Part shown: in pieces, positions 1-7,174 of the stretch
Position numbering within the stretch: position 1 is the stretch's first letter
Layout of the letters: the number at the start of each line of letters is the position of its first letter
Assembly: GCA_002494205.1 (NCBI GenBank)
Contig: DLBE01000027.1
Span: 1-14,708 of the forward strand
Direction of reading: 5' to 3'
Source of the DNA: Caryophanales bacterium UBA7029
GTDB lineage: Bacteria; Bacillota_I; Bacilli_A; RFN20; CAG-826
DNA: 14,708 bases
The notes under the pieces: generated by a model
The model's database searches: none
Told to the model about the DNA's origin: nothing
The model's input: only the letters and a program-made list of their open reading frames with translations
Position numbers and translations under genes: made by a program

Positions 1-192
1 CTTGGTGAAATGGATGCTGAACAACTTTGGGAAACAACAATGGATCCTAAGGCTCGTAAGATGCTCCGTGTATCTATGAGTGATGCAATTGAAGCTGATA
101 AAGTCTTTACAGATTTAATGGGCGATGAAGTTCTCCCAAGAAAAGAATTTATCGCAAAATATGCTAAGTTCGTTAAGAACTTAGATATCTAA
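1..192 (+). CDS. gyrB: DNA gyrase subunit B, C-terminal end (partial)
   Basis: The reading frame is open from base 1 and ends at TAA 190-192, giving the last 63 residues of GyrB; the rest lies upstream of the window. The segment reads LGEMDAEQLWETTMDPKA at its start and ends in YAKFVKNLDI. Both are signatures of the GyrB C-terminus, just after the TOPRIM domain, as in Bacillus GyrB. GyrB supplies the ATPase and the TOPRIM metal site of gyrase, the A2B2 enzyme that introduces negative supercoils. The gyrA start codon follows 18 bp later, so the two subunits are almost certainly co-transcribed. The VKNLDI ending fits GyrB better than ParE, and the adjacent gyrA supports this. Confidence 0.96.
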   Translation, partial: LGEMDAEQLWETTMDPKARKMLRVSMSDAIEADKVFTDLMGDEVLPRKEFIAKYAKFVKNLDI

Positions 193-210
193 TGAAAGGA
201 GAGTAAGAAA

Positions 211-2766
211 ATGGCAGACGAAAGAAAAGAAAACGAAGTTGTTGAAGAAGAAAACAAAGAAGAAGCTACTGCTCCAGAAATTCAAAGCGGTATTGCTGCT
301 GGTCTTTCCGACACAGACTTATCTCAACTTGTCAAAGATTCATTCCTTGACTATGCAATGTCGGTTATCGTTGCTCGTGCTATTCCTGATGTTCGTGATG
401 GTTGTAAACCAGTTCATAGACGTGTCATTTATGGTATGCACGTAACAGGCATGTTCCCAGGAACTCCTTTCAAAAAGAGTGCTCGTATCGTTGGTGATGT
501 CATGGGTAAATATCACCCACATGGCGACGCCGCAATTTATTCAACACTTGTTAGACTTGCTCAACCATTCGCTATGCGTTATACACTTGTCGATGGTCAT
601 GGTAACTTTGGTTCTGTTGACGGCGATGAACCAGCTGCTATGCGTTATACCGAAGCAAGAATGACTAAACTTGCAACCGAAATGGTTAGAGACCTTAACT
701 GTAATACGGTTAATATGGTTGATAACTACGATGGTACAGAAGTTGAACCAGAAGTTTTACCATCAAGATTCCCAAATATCCTTGTTAATGGGTCTAATGG
801 TATTGCTGTTGGTATGGCAACCTACATTCCAACCCACAACTTAGGAGAAACAATTGACGCTGTTGTGGCAGTTGCAAGAAATCCTGAAATTACACCTTTA
901 GAGATTATGCAAGACTACTTATTTGGTCCTGACTTCTCAACTGGTGCAACAATTTTAGGAAGAACCGGTATCAAAGATTACTTTGAAACGGGTACAGGTT
1001 CTATCGTTATTAGATCAAAGGCTGAAATTAAAGAAAACGAAAGAACTGGTAAAAAACAAATTATTATTACCGAAATTCCATATCAAGTTAACAAAGCTAA
1101 CATGATTGAAAATATGGCACATCTTGTAAGAGACAAGGTTGTCGATGGAATTACCGATATTCGTGATGAATCTTCAAAAGGAAACATCAGAATTGTTATT
1201 GATGTTAGACATGATGCAATTCCAGAAGTTATTTTGAATCAACTTTATAAGATGACTCAACTTCAAACAAGCATGGGCATTATTATGCTTTGTCTTGTTG
1301 ATGGCGCACCAAAGATTCTTCCAATTACCGAAATTTTAAAACATTATCTTGATTTCCAAGTCGAAGTTGTTGAAAGAAGAACAAAGTTCTTACTTGCAAA
1401 AGATGAGGCTAGAGATCATATCGTTTGTGGCTTACTTAAAGCTATCGCAAACATTGATGAAATTGTTGAATTAATCAAGAAGAGTGCAACTCCAGAAGAA
1501 GCAACAAAGAACTTAATGGAAAGATTTGGTTTCTCTGAAGAACAAACCGCTGCTATTTTAGCAATGACCCTTCGTAGACTTACTGGTCTTGAAGAAGGCA
1601 AACTTGAGGATGAAAGAAAAGAACTCGAAGCCAACATTGCAAAATATCACTATATTCTTGAAAGTAGAGATCATATTGTCGACGTTGTTGTCGAAGAACT
1701 TCTTGAAATTAAAGAAAAATATTCAGATGAACGTAAGACAAATATCTCTGATGAAGCTGCAACAATTGAAGATGAAGCTTTAATTCCTCAAAAAGAAATT
1801 GTTATCACACTTTCCAAGAATAACTATGTTAAGAGAATGGAAGCTGATACATTCCGTACACAAAATAGAGGTGGACGTGGTGTTAAAGGAACTTCACTTA
1901 ATGATGAAGATGAAGTCTCAATTATGCTTCACACAAAAACACACGTTGATGTCTTATTCTTCTCTAACTTAGGTAGAGTTTACAAACTCCGTGGTTATAT
2001 GATTCCAGAGGGAAGCCGTACATCTAAAGGCATTCCAATTCAAAACTTACTTCCACTTGAAAAAGGTGAAAAAGTTATGTCAATCATTCCAGTTTGGAAC
2101 TACGAAGAAGGAAGATTCTTATTCTTTGGTACAAAAGATGGTTTAGTTAAACGTACTTCAATTAAAGAGTTTGAATCTGTTAGAAAGAACGGCAAGATTG
2201 CAATCACACTTCGTGAAAACGATTCCTTATTAGATGTTAAATATACCAAAGGTAACGAGACTATCTGTCTTGCATCAAGTAAAGGTAAGCTTGTTAAATT
2301 TAACGAAAATCAAGCACGTCCTCTTGGTAGAACTGCTTCTGGTGTTAAAGGTATCGAACTTGATGACAATGCACAAGTTATCGGTATGACAACATCTCTT
2401 GAAGGCAACTACATTTTAGTTATCACATCACGTGGTTTTGGTAAGATGAGTAATCTTGAAGAATACCGTGAGACAAAACGTGGTGCTAAAGGCGTTACAA
2501 CCGTTAATGCTACAGTCAAGACTGGTAAACTTGTCGCCATGAGAGCAGTCAACGGAGATGAAGATTTAATGATGGTCACTAATGGTGGTGTTGTCATTAG
2601 AATTCCTCTTGAACAAGTCAAAGTCGCTCACCGTGTAACACAAGGTGTTAAGGTTATTAGACTTGAAGATGATAAACAAAGAGTCTCATCAATCACTGTT
2701 GTACCACACGAAGAAGAAGGCGGAGAAGAAGTTGCTCAAGAAGAACAACCAGTCGAAGCTGAATAA
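211..2766 (+). CDS. gyrA: DNA gyrase subunit A
   Basis: GyrA is the DNA breakage-reunion subunit of gyrase, acting in the cytoplasm on chromosomal DNA. The protein has 851 residues, a normal length, with an acidic N-terminal extension of about 25 residues. The winged-helix/tower core follows, with the catalytic tyrosine at Y146 in AAMRYTEAR (Tyr122 in E. coli). A coiled-coil region around 400-530 precedes the C-terminal beta-pinwheel. The GyrA box QNRGGRG at about 551 identifies GyrA rather than ParC. The tail is rich in Glu. The start at 211 has a clear Shine-Dalgarno (AAAGGAGAG, from 194). The quinolone-determining region reads HPHGDAAIYS, so Ala107 and Ser111 replace the usual Ser83 and Asp/Glu87 (E. 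coli numbering). The gene sits 18 bp after gyrB and 18 bp before serS, in one apparent operon. Confidence 0.98.
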   Translation: MADERKENEVVEEENKEEATAPEIQSGIAAGLSDTDLSQLVKDSFLDYAMSVIVARAIPDVRDGCKPVHRRVIYGMHVTGMFPGTPFKKSARIVGDVMGKYHPHGDAAIYSTLVRLAQPFAMRYTLVDGHGNFGSVDGDEPAAMRYTEARMTKLATEMVRDLNCNTVNMVDNYDGTEVEPEVLPSRFPNILVNGSNGIAVGMATYIPTHNLGETIDAVVAVARNPEITPLEIMQDYLFGPDFSTGATILGRTGIKDYFETGTGSIVIRSKAEIKENERTGKKQIIITEIPYQVNKANMIENMAHLVRDKVVDGITDIRDESSKGNIRIVIDVRHDAIPEVILNQLYKMTQLQTSMGIIMLCLVDGAPKILPITEILKHYLDFQVEVVERRTKFLLAKDEARDHIVCGLLKAIANIDEIVELIKKSATPEEATKNLMERFGFSEEQTAAILAMTLRRLTGLEEGKLEDERKELEANIAKYHYILESRDHIVDVVVEELLEIKEKYSDERKTNISDEAATIEDEALIPQKEIVITLSKNNYVKRMEADTFRTQNRGGRGVKGTSLNDEDEVSIMLHTKTHVDVLFFSNLGRVYKLRGYMIPEGSRTSKGIPIQNLLPLEKGEKVMSIIPVWNYEEGRFLFFGTKDGLVKRTSIKEFESVRKNGKIAITLRENDSLLDVKYTKGNETICLASSKGKLVKFNENQARPLGRTASGVKGIELDDNAQVIGMTTSLEGNYILVITSRGFGKMSNLEEYRETKRGAKGVTTVNATVKTGKLVAMRAVNGDEDLMMVTNGGVVIRIPLEQVKVAHRVTQGVKVIRLEDDKQRVSSITVVPHEEEGGEEVAQEEQPVEAE

Positions 2767-2784
2767 AAAAGTGAGGATTTAGCT

Positions 2785-4068
2785 ATGCTAGATATTAAAT
2801 TAATTACAGAAAATCCTCAGGAAATTGCCGCAAAATTAGCAAAAAAAGGCTGCAATATTGATTTCGGACCTTTATTAAAACTTGTCGCAAAACGTAAAGA
2901 ATTATTAATAAGCGTTGAAAATGCTAAAGCAGAAAGAAATAGACTTTCCGCTTCTGTTCCACAAGTTAAAAAAGAAGGCGGGGATGTTAATGCAATCTTT
3001 GCAAAGGTAAAAGAAATTGCCTCAAAATCGGCAAAAGACGAGGCTGAATTAGTTAAGGTTGAAGAAGAGATTAAGAATTTCTTAATGCCTCTTCCAAATC
3101 TTCCAGATGATGACTTAGTCGCTGGCGGAAAGGAAAATAACGAAGTTATTCATGAGTATGGAAAACCAATTAAATTTGATTTTGAACCTAAAAACCATGT
3201 TGATCTTTGTGAATCATTAGGCCTAATCGACTACGAACGTGGCGCAAAAATGAGCGGACACGGATGCTGGGTTTATACAGGCTTAGGTGCTCAACTTGAA
3301 TGGGCTCTTCTTAACTTCTTTATTTCTGAGCATCTTAAAGATGGTTATACAATGATTCTTCCACCTCATTTATTAAATGAGGAAAGCGGATATGTTGCTG
3401 GACAATTCCCAAAATTCAAAGACGATGTCTTCTGGATTGGTAACAGCGAACCTAAAAAATTCATTCTTCCAACTGCTGAAACTGCTTTAGTTAACATGCA
3501 TAGGGATGAAATTCTTAGCGAAGATGAACTTCCAAAGAAATATTTCGCCTATACACCTTGCTATCGTAGAGAAGCAGGTACATATCGTACTGAAGAACGT
3601 GGTATGATTCGTGGATATCAATTTAATAAAATTGAAATGTTCCAATATACTACCGAAGAAGGCGATAAACCAGCATTTGAAGAACTTGTTGGCAAAGCAA
3701 TTTCTTTACTTGAAAAACTTGGTTTAACATTCCGTGTATCTAAACTTGCTGCTGAAGATATTTCAGCTTCTATGGCTAGAACATACGATATTGAAATCTT
3801 TATTCCATCAATTGGAATCTATAAAGAAGTTAGTTCAGTTTCTACAGCCCATGATTATCAAGCAAGACGTGGAATGATTAGATATCGTGATAAAGCAACA
3901 GGCAAAACTAAGTTTTGTAGAACTTTAAATGGTTCAGGACTTGCTACTTCACGTGTCTTTCCAGCACTTGTTGAACAAATGCAACAAGCTGATGGTTCAG
4001 TAAAAATTCCTGAAGTCTTAAGACCTTGGATGGGTGGACTTGAATTTATTAAACCAGTTAAAAAATAA
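2785..4068 (+). CDS. serS: Seryl-tRNA synthetase
   Basis: SerRS is a cytoplasmic class II aminoacyl-tRNA synthetase that charges tRNA-Ser (and tRNA-Sec where present). The 427-residue length is typical. Residues about 1-105 form the charged, Lys/Glu-rich N-terminal antiparallel coiled-coil arm that grips the long variable arm of tRNA-Ser. The catalytic domain follows. Motif 2 starts at T257 (TPCYRREAG, then RGMIRGYQFNKIEM). Motif 3 lies at about 381-400 (LNGSGLATSRVFPALVEQ). The motif 2 tail has Tyr where most SerRS have His (YQFNK instead of HQFNK), a small deviation. The ATG is preceded by GTGAGGA as a modest Shine-Dalgarno. The gene is 18 bp downstream of gyrA and is followed by a strong terminator, so it probably ends the gyrB-gyrA-serS transcript. 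Confidence 0.97.
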   Translation: MLDIKLITENPQEIAAKLAKKGCNIDFGPLLKLVAKRKELLISVENAKAERNRLSASVPQVKKEGGDVNAIFAKVKEIASKSAKDEAELVKVEEEIKNFLMPLPNLPDDDLVAGGKENNEVIHEYGKPIKFDFEPKNHVDLCESLGLIDYERGAKMSGHGCWVYTGLGAQLEWALLNFFISEHLKDGYTMILPPHLLNEESGYVAGQFPKFKDDVFWIGNSEPKKFILPTAETALVNMHRDEILSEDELPKKYFAYTPCYRREAGTYRTEERGMIRGYQFNKIEMFQYTTEEGDKPAFEELVGKAISLLEKLGLTFRVSKLAAEDISASMARTYDIEIFIPSIGIYKEVSSVSTAHDYQARRGMIRYRDKATGKTKFCRTLNGSGLATSRVFPALVEQMQQADGSVKIPEVLRPWMGGLEFIKPVKK

Positions 4069-4083
4069 ATTTAACGAAAGATG

Positions 4084-4111
4084 AAGGCGACATTTATTGT
4101 CGCTTTTTCTT
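4084..4111 (+). terminator. Rho-independent terminator after serS
   Basis: A 9-bp stem pairs 4084-4092 (AAGGCGACA) with 4098-4106, including one G-T pair, across a 5-base loop. It runs directly into a T-rich tract (TTTTTCTTT). It lies 16 bp after the serS stop codon and should end the gyrB-gyrA-serS transcript. Its 3' arm also contains the likely -35 element of the SRP RNA promoter. Confidence 0.88.
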
Positions 4112-4126
4112 TAACTTTGTTATAAT
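4097..4126 (+). promoter_or_regulatory. Promoter of the SRP RNA gene
   Basis: A perfect -10 element TATAAT (4121-4126) is preceded, 18 bp upstream, by a -35-like TTGTCG (4097-4102; four of six consensus positions). Start of transcription is predicted at about 4132-4134, exactly where the SRP RNA closing helix begins. The -35 element lies inside the 3' arm and loop edge of the serS terminator. The -10 is strong evidence; the -35 assignment is weaker. Confidence 0.7.
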
Positions 4127-4132
4127 AGTTTC

Positions 4133-4213
4133 GCCATCGCAATGGTCTACTACGAACCAGGTCAGGACAGGAATGGAGCAGCCTTAAGTTGATCAGGTCA
4201 TGTGCGGTGGTTT
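4133..4213 (+). ncRNA. ffs: Small bacterial signal recognition particle RNA (4.5S-type)
   Basis: This is the RNA of the signal recognition particle, which binds Ffh and delivers membrane and secreted proteins to the translocon. The most conserved part is present: GGTCAGGACAGGAATGG followed by AGCAGCC. It contains the GGAA tetraloop (4170-4173) and the two sides of the symmetric internal loop that contact the Ffh M domain (CAGG and AGCAG). Ends were set by pairing: CCATCGCA at 4134-4141 pairs with TGCGGTGG at 4203-4210, and TGGTC at 4143-4147 pairs with GATCA at 4191-4195. The RNA is a short, about 80-nt hairpin without an Alu domain, as in E. coli and Mollicutes and unlike the long B. subtilis scRNA. 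TTTT directly after the closing stem could terminate it. The neighbouring tadA is the usual partner in Bacillota. Confidence 0.9.
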
Positions 4214-4219
4214 TATACT

Positions 4220-4678
4220 ATGTATACAATTGATGAAAAATTTATGTTACTAGCAATTAAAGAGGCGGAAAAATCTGCCGCTTTAGACGAAGTTCCTGTG
4301 GGAGCAGTTGTTGTAAAAGACGGAAAAGTTATTGCGAAAGGACATAATTTACGAGAAAAAACTAAAGATCCAACATCACATGCCGAGATAGTTGCAATTC
4401 GAAAAGCTTGCAAAAAACTAGGAAGTTGGAGATTAGAAGATTGCACAATGTATGTAACTATAGAACCTTGTTCAATGTGTGCAGGTACATTACTTTGGAC
4501 AAGAATTAAGAAAATTGTCTATGGTGCTAAAGATTTAAAAGGCGGAGCAATTGAGAGTAGTTTTAGACTCTTTGAATCTAAAACAATTAACCATCACCCT
4601 GAATTGGTTGGTGGTGTTTTAGAAGAAAAATGTTCAATTATTATGTCTTCTTTTTTTAAAAATAAGAGACAGAAATAA
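4220..4678 (+). CDS. tadA: tRNA-specific adenosine-34 deaminase TadA
   Basis: TadA deaminates A34 to inosine in the wobble position of tRNA-Arg(ACG), an essential modification for reading CGN codons. With the start chosen here it has 152 residues, the normal size. The zinc site and catalytic residues are complete: H54-A-E56 in PTSHAEIVAIR, and P83-C84-S-M-C87 in EPCSMCAG. The YGAKDLKGGA motif follows, and the C-terminus is the usual basic FFKNKR tail. The start is uncertain. GTG at 4202 would lie inside the SRP RNA and adds residues unlike the family. ATG 4220 gives MYTIDEKFMLLAIKEAEK, which aligns with known TadA N-termini; ATG 4244 is a shorter alternative. The only GG-rich site near ATG 4220 is GGTGG (4206-4210), the 3' strand of the SRP RNA helix. 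No dnaX follows, unlike in Bacillus. Confidence 0.95.
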   Translation: MYTIDEKFMLLAIKEAEKSAALDEVPVGAVVVKDGKVIAKGHNLREKTKDPTSHAEIVAIRKACKKLGSWRLEDCTMYVTIEPCSMCAGTLLWTRIKKIVYGAKDLKGGAIESSFRLFESKTINHHPELVGGVLEEKCSIIMSSFFKNKRQK

Positions 4679-4706
4679 TTGTACAGTGTATAGTTTTTGT
4701 TATACT
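4679..4706 (+). promoter_or_regulatory. Predicted promoter of the P-type ATPase operon
   Basis: An extended -10 element, TG followed by one base and TATACT (4701-4706), lies between tadA and the ATPase gene. A weak -35-like TTGTAC (4679-4684) is 16 bp upstream. Transcription would start near 4713, leaving a leader of roughly 30 bases. No riboswitch-sized leader and no clear Shine-Dalgarno are seen before the ATG at 4742, so translation of this first gene may be weak. Confidence 0.55.
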
Positions 4707-4741
4707 TAATTTGTAAAAGTACCTTTTAGATTATCCAGTAT

Positions 4742-7174
4742 ATGTTAAAAACAAACGAAGAAAATAAGAATATAAATGCTGAACATTTTCCATTAGATTT
4801 GAATGTTGGTTTAACGACCGCACAAGTTAATGAGAGAATTGAAAATGGCCTTGTTAATAAATCAAAGAAACAAGTTTCGAAATCTTATTTCAAGATTTTT
4901 TACGAAAATGTAGCAAATTTCTTTAACATTCTTTTGTTTATTATCACAATTGCAATGATTGTTGCTGGTTTACCTTTACAAAGATTTGTCTTTGTTGGGG
5001 TGTTTTCATTAAATATCATCATTGGTTTATATCAAGATATAAGGGCTAGAAAATTAATTGATAAACTTAAAGTTGTCTCATCATTAAAAATTGATGTTTT
5101 AAGAGATGGCCAAATTACACAGGTTGACCCAAATCAACTTGTTTATTCTGATCTCGTCATGATTAAACCAGGCACCCAACTTGTTTGTGATGGTGCGCTT
5201 GTTCAAGGCAATGTAGAAATGAATGAATCATTATTAACCGGGGAAGCAATAAGCATCGTAAAGCAAATCGGAGATCCTGTTTATTCTGGTTCGTTTGTTG
5301 CAGCAGGAAGTGGTTATTATAGAGTCGACCATTTAGGGAAAGATAATTACGCAGAAAAGCTTCAACTTAATGCGAAGAAGTTTAAAAGAACTAAATCTGA
5401 AATATTGTCTTCTATAAAGAAGATTTTTAAGTTTATTGGCTTCTTTGTTATCATTCTTGCTTTTGTCCAAATTTTAATGCAATGGAATAATTTCAAAGTT
5501 TTTAGATCAACTGAATTTGTAGATTCTGTTGATTCAATCTCTGCTTCTTTAATCACCATGCTTCCAACCGGATTATACCTATTAACATCTTTAACTTTGG
5601 CTGTTGGTGTTCTACGTTTAGGAAGAAAAAAGATGCTAACTCAAGATATGTACTGTATTGAGACATTAGCAAGAGTAGACACATTGTGTCTAGATAAGAC
5701 CGGAACATTAACAGATGGAAAACTAAGCATTTTGAAAGTAGTAAGCACATCTAAACATGATGAAACTGAGTTGACTAAAATTTTGAAAACTCTTGTTGAT
5801 AACACAAAAGATGAAAATCCTACTGGTTCAGCTATTAGAGAAAGATTTGCAAACATCTCACCAGTAGGTGCTCATTCTGCAATACCCTTTAATTCTGAAA
5901 GAAAGTATTCTGCCGTTATGCTTGATGACGGAAGATCTATAGTTATGGGAGCAAGAGAATTTATTCCTCATAAGAATAAAGAAGTTGATGAAATGTGTAG
6001 AGAATATGAGAAACAAGGAATGAGAGTTCTTGTTTTGGCCCAATATTCTCATGTAATAAATAAGGATGAAAAATTAAAAGAAACCAATTTAATTGGTTTT
6101 ATTGTCCTTCAAGATCATATTAGAGATGATGCCCCTGCTAACATTAAATGGTTTAGGGAAAGCGGTGTTGATATTCGTATTATCACTGGTGATAATCCTG
6201 AATCTGCAGCGGAAATTGCTAGACGAGCAGGTGTTGAAGGAGCAGACAAATTTATTTCGTTAGACGGAAAATCAATTGAAGAAGTTAAAGAAATTGCTAA
6301 AGATTATGTAATTTTTGGCCGTGTTACTCCAGAACAAAAACAAGCCATTATCGAATCTTTAAAGGAAAGCGGAAGAACAGTTGCTATGACTGGAGATGGC
6401 GTCAATGACATTCTAGCTTTAAAAGTTGCAGATTGTTCTATTGCTATGGCTTCAGGGTCAGATGCTGCTAAAAATGTTTCGCATCTAGTTTCACTAGATT
6501 CCTCATTCTCTTCTTTGCCTGATGTTGTTAGAGAAGGGCGTCGAGTTATTAATAACTTACAACGTACATCAACGCTTTTCTTAGTTAAAACAATGTTTGC
6601 GATCGTTATTACAATCTTATTTCTAACTCACATTTTCAATCCAATCAACAGTTATCCATTTAACACTAACCATATGTATTTGTGGGAATGGTTATGTATT
6701 GGTCTTGGCGGTTTATTCTTATCGTTCCAACCAAATAACGAAAAAATCAAATCAACGTTCTTGGTTAACATTCTATTTAGAGTAGTGCCTGCAGCATTAG
6801 TTCAAATTGGTTTAGTTATATTCTTCTTTGCATATTGCAAAGATGCCGACACCGCAACTGCTGCATCAGTTATTACAATTTCAATATTTAGTTTAATTTA
6901 TTTCATAAGAACCTGTTTACCATTTGATCCATATAGAGCAGTTTTAGCAGGTGGATTGGTTCTAATTGAGGCGATATTATTTATCTTTGATCGTTTTGCA
7001 CTTGAAAAATCATTCTTTGAAATCCAATATAGTAAAATTTCAGGGTCAATACTTTGGGCAGTAGTAATATCATTACTAGTTGCAACAATTGTTTACTTTG
7101 CTTTGTGTCTTGGAGCATCCAAGTTACATAAATTTATTGATAAGAAAAGGGAAGAAAAAAATGAGAGTTTCTAA
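4742..7174 (+). CDS. CtpE-like P-type cation-transporting ATPase
   Basis: This is an 810-residue P-type ATPase of the plasma membrane. All core motifs are present: actuator-domain TGEA (166-169), phosphorylation site DKTGTLTDG with the catalytic Asp at 318, TGDN at 482-485, and hinge GDGVND starting at 551. Helices M1-M2 lie at about 57-100, M3-M4 at about 232-292 and six more at about 615-790. No N-terminal CxxC heavy-metal domain is present, which argues against Cu/Zn/Cd pumps. The stretch LYLLTSLTLAVGVLRLGRKK then ARVDTLCLDKTGT, together with the GRRVINNLQRTSTLFLVK hinge exit, resembles the CtpE group, whose mycobacterial member takes up Ca2+. M4 reads MLPTGL, so P275 is kept but no acidic residue follows it. 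Substrate is therefore open, with Ca2+ only a suggestion. The gene leads an operon and its end overlaps psuG by 14 bp. Confidence 0.9.
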   Translation: MLKTNEENKNINAEHFPLDLNVGLTTAQVNERIENGLVNKSKKQVSKSYFKIFYENVANFFNILLFIITIAMIVAGLPLQRFVFVGVFSLNIIIGLYQDIRARKLIDKLKVVSSLKIDVLRDGQITQVDPNQLVYSDLVMIKPGTQLVCDGALVQGNVEMNESLLTGEAISIVKQIGDPVYSGSFVAAGSGYYRVDHLGKDNYAEKLQLNAKKFKRTKSEILSSIKKIFKFIGFFVIILAFVQILMQWNNFKVFRSTEFVDSVDSISASLITMLPTGLYLLTSLTLAVGVLRLGRKKMLTQDMYCIETLARVDTLCLDKTGTLTDGKLSILKVVSTSKHDETELTKILKTLVDNTKDENPTGSAIRERFANISPVGAHSAIPFNSERKYSAVMLDDGRSIVMGAREFIPHKNKEVDEMCREYEKQGMRVLVLAQYSHVINKDEKLKETNLIGFIVLQDHIRDDAPANIKWFRESGVDIRIITGDNPESAAEIARRAGVEGADKFISLDGKSIEEVKEIAKDYVIFGRVTPEQKQAIIESLKESGRTVAMTGDGVNDILALKVADCSIAMASGSDAAKNVSHLVSLDSSFSSLPDVVREGRRVINNLQRTSTLFLVKTMFAIVITILFLTHIFNPINSYPFNTNHMYLWEWLCIGLGGLFLSFQPNNEKIKSTFLVNILFRVVPAALVQIGLVIFFFAYCKDADTATAASVITISIFSLIYFIRTCLPFDPYRAVLAGGLVLIEAILFIFDRFALEKSFFEIQYSKISGSILWAVVISLLVATIVYFALCLGASKLHKFIDKKREEKNESF

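Noticed and set aside
1416..1637. Antisense open frame within gyrA
   Set aside because: Its Ser/Leu-rich composition reflects the reverse complement of a Glu/Lys-rich helix; no start signals and no recognisable motif.
4202..4219. GTG at 4202 as the tadA start
   Set aside because: It lies inside the closing helix of the SRP RNA and adds MRWFYT, which is not family-like; ATG 4220 aligns with known TadA N-termini.
4679..4741. Riboswitch or metal-sensing leader before the P-type ATPase
   Set aside because: Only about 60 bases are available, and after the predicted promoter about 30 remain; no structured element is visible.
7080..7160. N-terminally extended psuG reading frame
   Set aside because: The extra residues overlap the ATPase coding region and do not match PsuG; ATG 7161 has a good Shine-Dalgarno and gives normal length.
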